A DNA stretch of 64,000 bases from Ligaoa zhengdingensis. GTDB lineage: Bacteria > Bacillota > Clostridia > Oscillospirales > Ruminococcaceae. Positions 46,710 through 56,002 of this stretch are shown here, piece after piece (positions within the stretch are counted from its first letter, which is position 1; each line of letters starts with the position of its first letter). The position numbers and the translations under genes are program-made. Where the stretch lies: NCBI RefSeq assembly GCF_014384885.1, contig NZ_JACRST010000005.1:1-64000 (forward strand), given 5' to 3'. Under the pieces are notes generated by a model. The model was not told the origin of the DNA. It did no database searches and saw only the letters and a program-made list of their open reading frames with translations.

Positions 46710-48411
46710 AGAGCCGCGCCTGCGCTTTACTGATGAGGAACGGGCTGACCCTGCACTGGAAAAGCCGATCCGCAAAACGGAGAAAGCTACGGCCAGAGCA
46801 GATAAGGCGCAGGCCAATATTCCAAAGAAAAAAGTCAGACAGACGGTCATTGACCCGGACACCGGGAAAAAGACCTCGAAGCTGACCTTTGAGGACAAGA
46901 AAAAACCACCTTCCAAACTTTCCCAAGGGGTTAAGGAAGCTCCCGTCCATCTGGTCGCGGGCAAGTTTCACAAAGAGATCCGGGAAACAGAACAGGACAA
47001 TGTGGGCGTGGAAAGCGCCCACAAGTCCGAGGAGGCGGTGGAGACCAGCGCTTATCTGGTGCGGGAGGGCTATCGCAGCCACAAGCTGAAGCCGTACCGC
47101 AAAGCAGCCCAGGCCGAGCAGAAGCTGGAAAAGGCAAATGTAAATGCCCTGTACCAGAAGTCCCTACGGGAAAATCCTCAGTTTACCAGCAACCCTCTCT
47201 CCCGCTGGCAGCAAAAACAGAGTATCAAAAAGCAGTATGCCGTCGCCAAGCGCACCGGTCAGACTGCCGGAAATACCGCCCAGGCTGCGTCCAAAACCGG
47301 AAAAGCCGCAAGGACGGTAAAAGAAAAGGCACAGCAGGCAGGGGCATTCGTCATGCGCCACAAGAAGGGCTTCCTGATGGCAGGGGTTTTTTTCCTCATC
47401 GCCTGTATGCTGATGAATACCATGTCCTCCTGCTCTATGATGGCACAGAGTATTGGTTCTGTAATTTCCGGCACTACCTATCCATCGGATGACCCGGAAA
47501 TGCTGGCGGTGGAGGCAGATTATGCAGACAGAGAAGCTCGGTTGCAGGAGAAAATCGACAACATCGAAAGCAGCCACCCAGGGTATGACGAGTATCGCTA
47601 TAACCTGGATATGATTGGCCATGACCCCCATGAGCTGGCGGCAGTTCTCTCTGCTGTCTTGCAAGGCTATACACGCCACAGCGCACAGGCAGAGCTGGAT
47701 CGTGTGTTTGATGCACAGTATCAGCTTACGCTGAGAGAAGAAATTCAGATTCGCACTTACACTGACGAAGATGGTGATGAGCATGAATATGAATATCGTA
47801 TTCTCCATGTAACTTTAACAAGCCGTTCCATTGCCTCTCTTGCGCCAGAACTACTGACTCCGGAGCAGATGGAGATGTACCAGGTCTACCGACAGACTAT
47901 GGGCAATAAGCCGCTGTTATTTGGTGGCGGTTCTCCCGATACAGGTGTTTCTGAAGATTTGACTGGTGTTGAATTTATCAATGGCACCCGCCCCGGCAAT
48001 CCGCAGCTGGTGGAACTGGCGAAAAGTCAGGTGGGCAATGTGGGAGGACAACCTTATTGGAGCTGGTACGGCTTTGACTCCCGTGTGGAATGGTGTGCCT
48101 GCTTTGTATCATGGTGCTATGGTCAATCCGGTCGAACGGAACCACGCTTTGCTGGTTGTCAGTCTCAGGGTGTTCCGTGGTTCCAGTCTCATGGACAGTG
48201 GGGCGCACGAGGATATGAAAACATCGCCCCCGGTGATGCCATTTTCTTCGATTGGGATCTGGATGGTTCCGCAGACCATGTGGGAATTGTTGTCGGCACC
48301 GATGGCAGCCGTGTTTATACCGTGGAGGGAAATTCCGGCGATGCCTGCAAGATCAAAAGTTATGACCTGAATTATCAGAGTATCAAGGGCTACGGCCTGA
48401 TGAACTGGTAA
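46702..48411 (+). CDS. CHAP-domain cell wall hydrolase of the secretion system (CD1108 type)
   Basis: 569 residues from TTG 46702, which gives the family start MNKEPRLRFTDEERADPALEKPI; GTG 46693 is in frame. A long basic cytoplasmic region (1-225), one membrane helix (GFLMAGVFFLIACMLMNTM, about 226-244), an extracellular linker and a C-terminal CHAP amidase/endopeptidase with catalytic Cys in WCACFVSWCYG and His in ADHVGIVVG (about 450-569). It opens peptidoglycan for the channel, like VirB1/TcpG in Gram-positive conjugation. Confidence 0.88.
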   Translation: MNKEPRLRFTDEERADPALEKPIRKTEKATARADKAQANIPKKKVRQTVIDPDTGKKTSKLTFEDKKKPPSKLSQGVKEAPVHLVAGKFHKEIRETEQDNVGVESAHKSEEAVETSAYLVREGYRSHKLKPYRKAAQAEQKLEKANVNALYQKSLRENPQFTSNPLSRWQQKQSIKKQYAVAKRTGQTAGNTAQAASKTGKAARTVKEKAQQAGAFVMRHKKGFLMAGVFFLIACMLMNTMSSCSMMAQSIGSVISGTTYPSDDPEMLAVEADYADREARLQEKIDNIESSHPGYDEYRYNLDMIGHDPHELAAVLSAVLQGYTRHSAQAELDRVFDAQYQLTLREEIQIRTYTDEDGDEHEYEYRILHVTLTSRSIASLAPELLTPEQMEMYQVYRQTMGNKPLLFGGGSPDTGVSEDLTGVEFINGTRPGNPQLVELAKSQVGNVGGQPYWSWYGFDSRVEWCACFVSWCYGQSGRTEPRFAGCQSQGVPWFQSHGQWGARGYENIAPGDAIFFDWDLDGSADHVGIVVGTDGSRVYTVEGNSGDACKIKSYDLNYQSIKGYGLMNW

Positions 48412-48440
48412 CAGAGATTTTTTAGAAGGAGTGATAGACG

Positions 48441-48692
48441 ATGGCAAAGAACAAAATTGAACGCATTGACCAGGAGATTGCTAAGGTCCGCGAGAAGATC
48501 GCAGAGTATCAGGAAAAGCTCAAGGCGCTGGAGGTACAGAAAACCGAGGCAGAAAATCTGGAGATCGTCCAGATGGTGCGCGCACTGCGTATGACCCCGG
48601 CTCAGCTGAGCGCCATGCTGTCCGGAGGCACAGTTCCCGGCAGTTTTGCTGATGACAACAACAAACAGGAGGAAAACAGCTATGAGGAATAA
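48441..48692 (+). CDS. DUF4315 family protein
   Basis: 83 residues, ATG 10 nt after AAGGAGTG. Coiled coil (ERIDQEIAKVREKIAEYQEKLKALEVQKTEAE, about 5-37) then ALRMTPAQLSAMLSGG, the DUF4315 signature. It overlaps the next gene by 11 bp. A small soluble component of the transfer region with unknown function. Confidence 0.85.
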   Translation: MAKNKIERIDQEIAKVREKIAEYQEKLKALEVQKTEAENLEIVQMVRALRMTPAQLSAMLSGGTVPGSFADDNNKQEENSYEE

Positions 48693-49434
48693 ACGATTGC
48701 TCCGAACACTTTCCGCCCTTTGCCTGACGCTGGTGCTGGCATCGGGCTTTACCGTTCCCGCTTTTGCCCAGGGCGCAGCGCCGCCCCCGGCAGAGGATAC
48801 CACCAATGACAGCAATGTGGTGGTGGAAGAAACGGAAAAAGCACCTCCGCTGACCCCGGAGGGCAACGCCGCTCTGGTGGATGATTTCGGGGGCAATAAA
48901 CAGCTCATTACCGTTACCACCAAGGCGGGCAACTATTTTTATATCCTGATCGACAGGGCCAACGAGGATAAAAAGACTGCTGTTCACTTTCTGAACCAGG
49001 TGGATGAAGCGGACCTGATGGCGCTGATGGAAGATGGAAAACCCAAAGAGGAGCCGCCTGCTGTGTGCAGCTGCACGAAGAAATGTGAAGCAGGGGCAGT
49101 TAATACGGCCTGTCCGGTCTGTGTAACTGATAAGAGTAAATGTACGGGAAAAGCACCGGAACCTCCGGCAGAAACACCGGAGCCGGAAAAAGAGAAGCCT
49201 GCCGGACTGAACCCGGCTGCGCTGATCCTTCTGCTGGCTCTGCTGGGCGGCGGTGGCGTATTTGCCTACTTGAAGCTCGTTAAGAATAAGCCTAAGACCA
49301 AGGGCAATGACAGTCTGGACGATTATGATTATGGTGAGGAAGATTCCGAGGAATGGGAAACCGAAGATGAGGAAGTCCTTGAGGATGGTTTTGAGGGTTC
49401 TGACCCTAATGAGGAACGCGATAGAGCAGATTGA
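48682..49434 (+). CDS. DUF4366 surface protein of the secretion operon
   Basis: 250 residues, ATG after CAGGAGGAAAACAGCT. Signal peptide (RLLRTLSALCLTLVLASGFTVPAFA, about 5-29), extracellular domain (KQLITVTTKAGNYFYILIDRANED, about 72-110), Cys cluster CSCTKKC...CPVCVTDKSKC, Pro/Glu linker, one membrane helix (AALILLLALLGGGGVFAYL, about 185-203) and an acidic cytoplasmic tail. Membrane-anchored extracellular component of clostridial ICE transfer systems. Confidence 0.85.
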   Translation: MRNKRLLRTLSALCLTLVLASGFTVPAFAQGAAPPPAEDTTNDSNVVVEETEKAPPLTPEGNAALVDDFGGNKQLITVTTKAGNYFYILIDRANEDKKTAVHFLNQVDEADLMALMEDGKPKEEPPAVCSCTKKCEAGAVNTACPVCVTDKSKCTGKAPEPPAETPEPEKEKPAGLNPAALILLLALLGGGGVFAYLKLVKNKPKTKGNDSLDDYDYGEEDSEEWETEDEEVLEDGFEGSDPNEERDRAD

Positions 49435-49581
49435 ACCATTTGAGCGTAGCGTATTTCAAATCATTGCGGGATAAGGGACAGAGGACAGGGAGAAATTACT
49501 GTCCTCTGCTGCTCTACTCACTCTCTTACTGTAAATCCACACCCAAAATCAGCACATGGTCAAAGAAAGGAGGACCTCACA

Positions 49582-50280
49582 ATGAACACATGGAACTGGT
49601 TATTACACTTTCTGATTATTTTTGATCTGGTCGCCTTCGGAATTTACTTTGGAGGAGACATTCTTTTCACTGCTATCAGCAAAGTTCAAAAAAAATCAAA
49701 GAAGGACGATGACTTGGATCTTTATGATTTTGAAATTGAGACCGCACCCCAAAAGCGCTCTTTATGTGTGGACTCAATCCGAATGCTTTATTCTGGTGAG
49801 ATAGATGAATTTGTGGAAAAGGAACTGTTGCCTGATGCAGCGGAGACCATGAACGCTTTATCTGAAGCTGAAAAAACAGCAGTTAGCCTGTTACTAAAAG
49901 CTTATATCGGTTTTTTGAGCGAAGAAGCAACGGTAGATGAACAAAGTTTTCCCATGGTTAAGGAACTGTTGTCTTATACACAGGGCAGCAAAGAAGATGG
50001 TGAAAAAGATGCCATAGATTGTCTGATGGAAGATACGGTCAGCAGAACCCACAGACATCGAGAATATTACAACAATTATCAACGCTATCAACTGATGCAG
50101 GTGGATAAAGAGCGTGTGATTATGGCCTGCAATATCATAATCAATGATTTGATTGGCAGGTTGTACCGATATGATTATCGCTTTGGCTATGACATTACAC
50201 TTGCCTCAGAACACAGCATTGCAAAAAAACTGTCTGATAATTGGCAGAATGAATGGGAGGCTGAAGATGATGAGATATAA
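49582..50280 (+). CDS. Hypothetical membrane-anchored protein
   Basis: 232 residues, ATG after AAAGGAGGACCTCACA. One N-terminal membrane helix (LLHFLIIFDLVAFGIYFGGDILF, about 7-29) and a helical acidic cytoplasmic domain (IDEFVEKELLPDAAETMNALSEAEKTAVSLLLKAYIGF). No family recognized. The codon use is AT-richer than in its neighbours. Its stop overlaps the topB start by 14 bp. Confidence 0.7.
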   Translation: MNTWNWLLHFLIIFDLVAFGIYFGGDILFTAISKVQKKSKKDDDLDLYDFEIETAPQKRSLCVDSIRMLYSGEIDEFVEKELLPDAAETMNALSEAEKTAVSLLLKAYIGFLSEEATVDEQSFPMVKELLSYTQGSKEDGEKDAIDCLMEDTVSRTHRHREYYNNYQRYQLMQVDKERVIMACNIIINDLIGRLYRYDYRFGYDITLASEHSIAKKLSDNWQNEWEAEDDEI

Positions 50281-52375
50281 ACTGGTAATCGCTGAAAAAC
50301 CATCGGTTGCACAAAGTCTGGCTGCGGTAATCGGTGCAACTGCTCGTAAGGATGGGTATCTGGAGGGTAACGGCTGGCGTGTCAGCTGGTGCGTGGGCCA
50401 TCTGGCTGGTCTTGCGGATGCAGACAGTTATGATCCCAAGTATGCCAAGTGGCGATATGATGACCTGCCTATCCTGCCGGAGCATTGGCAGATGGTGGTG
50501 GGAAAGGATAAGAAAAAGCAGTTTGATATTCTCAAAAAGCTGATGAATGCCCCGGATGTGACGGAAGTGGTAAATGCCTGCGATGCCGGACGCGAGGGTG
50601 AGCTGATCTTCCGCAGCGTCTATGAGCTGGCAGACTGTCAAAAGCCTATGAAAAGGCTCTGGATTTCTTCGATGGAGGACTTTGCCATAAGGGAGGGCTT
50701 TGCAAACCTGCGCCCCGGTGCGGATTATGACGGACTTCGGGATGCTGCCCTCTGCCGTGCCAAGGCCGACTGGCTGGTGGGGATCAATGCCACAAGGCTT
50801 TTTTCCGTGCTGTACCACCGCACCCTCAACATCGGGCGCGTGATGTCCCCTACGCTGGCACTCATTGTCCAGCGAGAAGCTGAGATCGACACCTTTAAGC
50901 CGGTTCCCTTTTATACCGTGGCACTGGAGCTACCCGGTCTTACCGTATCCGGGGAGCGCATGGCGGATAAGGCCGCTGCCGAGCAGCTGAAAGAAGTCTG
51001 CCAGGGTGCAGCCGTCACGATCAAAAAGGTGGAGTGCAAGGAAAAGTCCGAAAAGCCGCCCGCCCTCTATGACCTGACTACTCTGCAAAGAGATGCCAAC
51101 CGCTTGCTTGGATTTACAGCCCAGCAGACCCTGGACTATCTGCAAAGCCTGTATGAAAAGAAGCTCTGCACCTATCCCCGTACTGACAGCCGCTATCTGA
51201 CCGGTGATATGGCAGACAGCCTGCCGGTGCTGGTCAATCTGGTTGCCAATGCTATGCCGTTTCGCAAAGGGATCGCCATTACCTGTGATCCGCAGCCAGT
51301 CATCAACGATAAGAAAGTAACCGACCACCACGCAGTAATCCCTACCAGAAATCTCAAGGATGCAGACCTTTCTGCCCTTCCTGCGGGAGAAAAAGCGGTG
51401 CTGGAGCTGGTGGCCCTGCGTCTGCTGTGTGCCGTAGCCCAGCCCCATATCTATTCGGAAACCGTTGTGATTGCCGACTGTGCCGGTGGGGAGTTTACCG
51501 CCAAAGGAAAAACAGTGAAGCACCCCGGATGGAAAGCACTGGAGGACGCTTACCGTGCCAAAATGAAGGATGCGGAGCCAAAAAAAGAGGGCGCAGAGAA
51601 AGCCCTGCCGGAGCTGACCGAAGGACAGACCCTTTCGGTTTCTGCGGCAATCGTCAAAGAAGGCAAAAGCAGTCCGCCCCAGCACTTTACGGAGGACACC
51701 CTATTGTCCGCGATGGAGACTGCCGGAAAAGAAGATATGCCGGAGGATGCCGAACGAAAAGGTCTGGGGACACCGGCCACCCGTGCCGGTATTTTGGAAA
51801 AGCTGGTATCTGCCGGTTTTCTGGAACGAAAAAAGAGCAGGAAAACGGTGCAGCTTCTCCCTTCCCACGATGCAGTTTCCCTTATCACCGTTCTGCCGGA
51901 ACAGCTGCAATCGCCGCTTTTGACTGCCGAGTGGGAGTACCGCCTGGGCGAGATCGAGCGCGGGCAGCTTGCCCCGGAGGAGTTTTTGGACGGGATCAGC
52001 ACCATGTTGGGAGACCTGGTGGGGACTTATCAGGTCATCAAGGGAACCGAGTACCTGTTCTCCCCGCCCCGTGAGGTGGTAGGCAAATGCCCCCGCTGCG
52101 GCGGTGAAGTTGCAGAACTGCAAAAAGGCTTCTTCTGTCAGAATGATTCTTGCAAATTTGCAATCTGGAAAAATAACAAATGGTGGGCTGCCAAGAAAAA
52201 ACAGCCGACCAAGGCTGTGGTGTCTGCACTGCTGAAAGATGGCCGTGTCCGTGTAACGGGCCTATATTCGGAGAAAACCGGCAAGACCTACGATGCCACT
52301 GTGGTTTTGGAGGACGATGGACAGTACGCCAACTTCAAGCTGGAATTTGACCAGCGGAAAGGAGGCAGCCGATGA
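50267..52375 (+). CDS. topB: DNA topoisomerase III
   Basis: 702 residues (ATG 50267; ATG 50270 one codon later is equally plausible) behind GGGAGG. Toprim domain (KLVIAEKPSVAQSLA and ACDAGREGELIFR, acidic triad near 105), type IA core with catalytic Tyr in CTYPRTDSRYL (about residue 303), and a C-terminal zinc-binding segment (CPRCGGEVAELQKGFFCQNDSCKF). Relaxes and decatenates the transferred DNA; ICE-borne TopB is usual in this family. Its stop overlaps the next gene by 4 bp. Confidence 0.92.
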   Translation: MMRYKLVIAEKPSVAQSLAAVIGATARKDGYLEGNGWRVSWCVGHLAGLADADSYDPKYAKWRYDDLPILPEHWQMVVGKDKKKQFDILKKLMNAPDVTEVVNACDAGREGELIFRSVYELADCQKPMKRLWISSMEDFAIREGFANLRPGADYDGLRDAALCRAKADWLVGINATRLFSVLYHRTLNIGRVMSPTLALIVQREAEIDTFKPVPFYTVALELPGLTVSGERMADKAAAEQLKEVCQGAAVTIKKVECKEKSEKPPALYDLTTLQRDANRLLGFTAQQTLDYLQSLYEKKLCTYPRTDSRYLTGDMADSLPVLVNLVANAMPFRKGIAITCDPQPVINDKKVTDHHAVIPTRNLKDADLSALPAGEKAVLELVALRLLCAVAQPHIYSETVVIADCAGGEFTAKGKTVKHPGWKALEDAYRAKMKDAEPKKEGAEKALPELTEGQTLSVSAAIVKEGKSSPPQHFTEDTLLSAMETAGKEDMPEDAERKGLGTPATRAGILEKLVSAGFLERKKSRKTVQLLPSHDAVSLITVLPEQLQSPLLTAEWEYRLGEIERGQLAPEEFLDGISTMLGDLVGTYQVIKGTEYLFSPPREVVGKCPRCGGEVAELQKGFFCQNDSCKFAIWKNNKWWAAKKKQPTKAVVSALLKDGRVRVTGLYSEKTGKTYDATVVLEDDGQYANFKLEFDQRKGGSR

Positions 52376-52650
52376 AGCTCTCTTTAGCGGAACGGGAAAC
52401 CATTCTCCTCTATAACCAGGCAGAACCAATGGCTGAGGTCTACACCCACGATCCCCGTTTGATGGAGAAGCTGGAACTGCTGGCAAAAAAGCACCCCGAC
52501 CAGATCACCCGAAAGGACGCCCATAACTTTACCGTCCCCAAGCGGTGTGTATCAGTCAGGGAGCCATACAGCGCCGAGCGTCGCAAAGCTGCCAGTGAGC
52601 GTGCGAAAGCTGCCGGATACCAGCCCCCTGTGAGAAAGTCCAGCAGTTAA
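52372..52650 (+). CDS. Conserved mobile-element protein of unknown function, backbone
   Basis: 92 residues, ATG overlapping the topB stop, after AAAGGAGGCAGCCG. The C-terminal VREPYSAERRKAASERAKAAG matches the protein at 4096 in element 1; the N-terminus (MKLSLAERETILLYNQAEPMAEVYTHDPRLMEKLELL) is also similar in layout. Function unknown; the gene pair shows that elements 1 and the backbone share an accessory family. Confidence 0.7.
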   Translation: MKLSLAERETILLYNQAEPMAEVYTHDPRLMEKLELLAKKHPDQITRKDAHNFTVPKRCVSVREPYSAERRKAASERAKAAGYQPPVRKSSS

Positions 52651-52656
52651 AGGCAC

Positions 52657-55600
52657 ATGGCAGAGAATGTATTTGAAGCAGTCAAGCAGTCGGTCAGCAC
52701 CAGAGAAGCGGCAGCGTTTTATGGGATCGAGGTCAAACGAAATGGTATGGCCTGCTGTCCCTTTCACGATGATAAGAACCCCAGCATGAAGGTAGATCAG
52801 CGGTTCCACTGCTTTGGCTGCGGTGCAGATGGGGATGTGATCGACTTTACCGCAAAGCTCTTTGACCTCTCCCCAAAAGAAGCGGCGGAGAAACTGGCAC
52901 AGGACTTTGGCCTGATCTATGACAGTCAGGCCCCTCCCCGCAGGAGGTATGTCCGGCAGAAAACCGAGGCACAAAAGTTTCGGGAGGACCGGCAGCAGTG
53001 TTATCGCGTACTGTCCGATTACTACTATCTGCTGAAAAAATGGGAGGCCGACCATTCTCCCCGGACACCGGAGGAGAAACCGCACCCCCGCTTTGTGGAA
53101 GCAATCCATAAGAAAATCTATGTGGAGTACCTGCTGGATCTTTTTCTTTATGAAAGTGAAGAAGAACAAAAGGCATGGATTGCAGAACACACAGCAGAAA
53201 TCACACACTTGGAAAGGAGATTGAAAATCATGGCTGAGAACAAACCCACCAACCGAGAGCGGCTAAGGGAAATCACAGACGGCATCGAGCAGGGCATCAA
53301 GGAACTGTTTGAGAGTGAAAAGTATATGCGCTATCTGTCCGTTATGTCCCGCTTCCACCGCTATTCGGTAAACAACACCATGCTCATCTATATGCAGAAG
53401 CCGGACGCCACTTTGGTAGCCGGATACAATAAGTGGAAAGACCAGTTTGAGCGTCATGTTAAAAAGGGAGAACATGGCATTACCATCATCGCCCCCACAC
53501 CGTACAAGAAGAAAATCGAGGAGCAGAAACTGGACCCGGATACCAAGGCTCCGATTTTGGATAAAGACGGAAAGATCATCACAGAGGAAAAAGAAATCGA
53601 GATCCCCATGTTTCGCCCGGTCAAGGTCTTTGATGTGAGCCAGACCGATGGGAAACCTTTGCCGGAGCTTGCCTCCTCCCTTTCCGGCAATGTGCCCAAT
53701 TATGAGGCATTCATGGAGGCCCTGCGCCGCAGTGCGCCGATGCCGATCACTTTTGAAGCAATGGCCGCCGATACGGACGGCTATTTTTCTGCCGATCATC
53801 AGAAAATCGCCATTCGTCAGGGCATGAGCGAGGTGCAGACGGTTTCGGCCACGGTTCACGAGATTGCCCACAGCAAGCTCCACAATCAGAAAAAGATTCA
53901 GATTGCCAATGACGAGCAATATCAGGAGATCGAGCTGTTTGATAAACCCGGTCTGTTCTCCAATGGGCGGATTGTCCGTGATAATCTGCCGGAGGGCGTT
54001 TATTGCTATGACCTGCGCGGTTCTGACTACGACCCCGGAGAGCCGGTCTGTGTAGAAGAACGAGTAGTTGTAAACCATGCAGGTTCCGTTCTGCTGATAG
54101 AGCCGCTGGAGCTGGCGGAAGATGGACGCCTGATGCTGACCGAGGAAGAAGGGCTGAATTTTGTTGGCGGCTTTTCTACTCTCGCCCAGTTTTTGCAGGA
54201 ACAGAAGAAAGACCGTCACACGGAAGAAGTAGAGGCTGAAAGCATCTCCTATGCAGTCTGCAAATATTTTGGCATTGAAACCGGAGAAAACAGCTTCGGC
54301 TATATTGCCAGCTGGAGTCAGGGCAAGGAACTGAAAGAGCTGAGAGCCAGTTTGGAGACCATCAATAAGACCTCCGGCACTTTGATCTCTGACATTGAGC
54401 GCCACTATAAGGAAATATGCAAAGAGCGTGGAATTGACCCCAATGCAAAAAAAGAGCCGGAAATGGCGGTTCTTGATGCGGAGGCAAACCAGCAGGAGGC
54501 TTTGTTTCTAATTGACGATGCCACCTATCTTCATATTCAGCCCTGTGACAGCGGCTGGGACTACACCCTTTACGATGCCGCGTCCATGAAAGAGCTGGAT
54601 GGCGGTCAGCTGGATATGTCGGAGCTTTCCTGTATGAAGGCAGTTCTCCAGATTTGTGATGATAACGATCTGGACAGCACTTCGCTCAGACGCGCTCCCT
54701 TGTTTATGGTTGAGACCTTGCAGGAAGCGGCCTATCAGCAAATGCAGGCAGAGACCAGTCAGATGACTGCTTCTTCCCAGCTGACGAAAGCGCAGGAGCA
54801 GGCACTGGATGAATACCCCATGCCGGATGAGCAGGTATCCACACCGGATATGCAGGAATATGGCTACTCCTATGATGGGATGCTCCCTGTTACCAGAGAA
54901 CGGGCGCTGGAACTGGATGCCGCCGGTTTGACCGTCTATGTGCTGCATGAGGACAATACGGAGAGCATGGTGTTTGACCCGCAGGAAATCATGGATCATG
55001 GCGGTCTTTTCGGTGTGGACCGCGAGGAATGGGAGAAAAGCCCTCAGTTCCATGAAAAGGTCATGGAGCGTCAGGAACATCAGCAGGAACGCGAACAGGC
55101 ATTTCTCTCCCAGAACAGAAACTGTTTTGCCATCTATCAGGTAAGTCGTGACGATCCGCAGAATGTGCGCTTTATGAATCTGGATTGGTTAAAGTCCCAT
55201 GACATTTCCATAGACCGCAGCAATTATGACCTCATTTACACAGCTCCTCTGAGGGAGTCTGGCACTGTGCCGGAGCAGCTGGAAAAACTCTATCAGCAAT
55301 TCAATCTGGAAAAGCCCGTGGACTTTCACAGTCCCTCCATGAGCGTCAGCGACATCGTTGCGATCAGACAGGACGGTAAGGTATCCTGTCATTACTGTGA
55401 CAGCGTTGGTTTTACCCAGATCCCCGGATTCCTGCCAGAAAACCCGCTGAAAAATGCGGAAATGGCCCTGGAGGACGATTACGGCATGATCGACGGTATC
55501 ATCAACAATGGCGCAAAAGAGCCTACGGTGGCAGAGCTGGAACAGCAGGCCCGCAGCGGTCAGCCCATTTCCCTGATGGAGTTGGCAGCCGCCACCCATC

Positions 55601-55707
55601 GGGAGGAACGGGAAAAGAAAAAGTCCGTCATGGAGCAGCTGAAAAGCCAGCCCAAGACAGAACACAAAAAGACAGCACCCAAAAAGAGTGCGGAAAGGGA
55701 GATTTGA
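52657..55707 (+). CDS. CHC2 zinc-finger protein fused in frame to ArdC-like/YodL-type protein
   Basis: 1,016 residues. The first 190 residues are a DnaG-type CHC2 zinc finger (Cys34, His37, Cys52, Cys55) plus helical extension, normally a separate protein. From Met192 (53230) the sequence is an ArdC/LPD-type antirestriction-like protein (NRERLREITDGIEQGIKELFESEKYMRYLSVMSRFHRYS), with a zinc-metalloprotease-like HEIAH motif (residues 401-405) and later YodL/LPD-like repeats around 620-1,000. Met192 has its own ribosome binding site (AAAGGAG, 9-12 nt ahead), so two products, 1,016 and 825 residues, may be made. Probably helps establish the incoming single strand. Confidence 0.85.
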   Translation: MAENVFEAVKQSVSTREAAAFYGIEVKRNGMACCPFHDDKNPSMKVDQRFHCFGCGADGDVIDFTAKLFDLSPKEAAEKLAQDFGLIYDSQAPPRRRYVRQKTEAQKFREDRQQCYRVLSDYYYLLKKWEADHSPRTPEEKPHPRFVEAIHKKIYVEYLLDLFLYESEEEQKAWIAEHTAEITHLERRLKIMAENKPTNRERLREITDGIEQGIKELFESEKYMRYLSVMSRFHRYSVNNTMLIYMQKPDATLVAGYNKWKDQFERHVKKGEHGITIIAPTPYKKKIEEQKLDPDTKAPILDKDGKIITEEKEIEIPMFRPVKVFDVSQTDGKPLPELASSLSGNVPNYEAFMEALRRSAPMPITFEAMAADTDGYFSADHQKIAIRQGMSEVQTVSATVHEIAHSKLHNQKKIQIANDEQYQEIELFDKPGLFSNGRIVRDNLPEGVYCYDLRGSDYDPGEPVCVEERVVVNHAGSVLLIEPLELAEDGRLMLTEEEGLNFVGGFSTLAQFLQEQKKDRHTEEVEAESISYAVCKYFGIETGENSFGYIASWSQGKELKELRASLETINKTSGTLISDIERHYKEICKERGIDPNAKKEPEMAVLDAEANQQEALFLIDDATYLHIQPCDSGWDYTLYDAASMKELDGGQLDMSELSCMKAVLQICDDNDLDSTSLRRAPLFMVETLQEAAYQQMQAETSQMTASSQLTKAQEQALDEYPMPDEQVSTPDMQEYGYSYDGMLPVTRERALELDAAGLTVYVLHEDNTESMVFDPQEIMDHGGLFGVDREEWEKSPQFHEKVMERQEHQQEREQAFLSQNRNCFAIYQVSRDDPQNVRFMNLDWLKSHDISIDRSNYDLIYTAPLRESGTVPEQLEKLYQQFNLEKPVDFHSPSMSVSDIVAIRQDGKVSCHYCDSVGFTQIPGFLPENPLKNAEMALEDDYGMIDGIINNGAKEPTVAELEQQARSGQPISLMELAAATHREEREKKKSVMEQLKSQPKTEHKKTAPKKSAEREI
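53230..53232 (+). promoter_or_regulatory. Internal ribosome binding site and start of the ArdC-like part
   Basis: GGAAAGGAG (53213-53221) followed by ATTGAAAATC and ATG 53230, in frame with the upstream CHC2 gene and the longer frame. This is the spacing of a normal start. It indicates that the fusion arose by loss of the stop codon between two genes. Confidence 0.6.
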
Positions 55708-55708
55708 T

Positions 55709-55924
55709 ATGGGAAACTTTACTTTTGAGGAAATGAACCTGATGTGCATTTACAATACCGGCAGCCGCACCGGGCTGATTGACAGTCTGCGTGAGATGCG
55801 CGGCGAGCTTTCGCCGGAGGAAACAGAGCTGAGAGAGTTGACCGACAGCACCCTTACGAAGCTCTGTGCGATGACCGATGAGAAGTTTGCCGAACTGGAG
55901 CTGTACCCGGATTTTGACCAGTAA
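55709..55924 (+). CDS. Transposon-transfer assisting protein-like
   Basis: 71 residues, ATG after AAAGGGAGATTTGAT and 1 bp after the preceding stop. MGNFTFEEMNLMCIYNTGSRTGLIDSLREMRGELSPEETELRELTDSTLTKLCAMTDEKF matches a short helical family annotated as transposon-transfer assisting protein in clostridial ICEs. The precise role is unknown. A terminator follows. Confidence 0.75.
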   Translation: MGNFTFEEMNLMCIYNTGSRTGLIDSLREMRGELSPEETELRELTDSTLTKLCAMTDEKFAELELYPDFDQ

Positions 55925-55943
55925 ACAACATAACCGCAGGGAT

Positions 55944-55972
55944 GGGGTGGCGATCTGCCACCCCACCTTTTT
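55944..55972 (+). terminator. Terminator before the helicase gene
   Basis: GGGGTGGC (55944-55951) pairs with GCCACCCC (55957-55964) and is followed by ACCTTTTT. Confidence 0.8.
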
Positions 55973-56002
55973 ACCCCAAAACTGAAAGGAGGACAGAACA
56001 CT

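Noticed and set aside
53263..54405. 380-codon open frame on the minus strand
   Set aside because: Antisense to the ArdC-like gene with its HEIAH motif; no start signal or domain.
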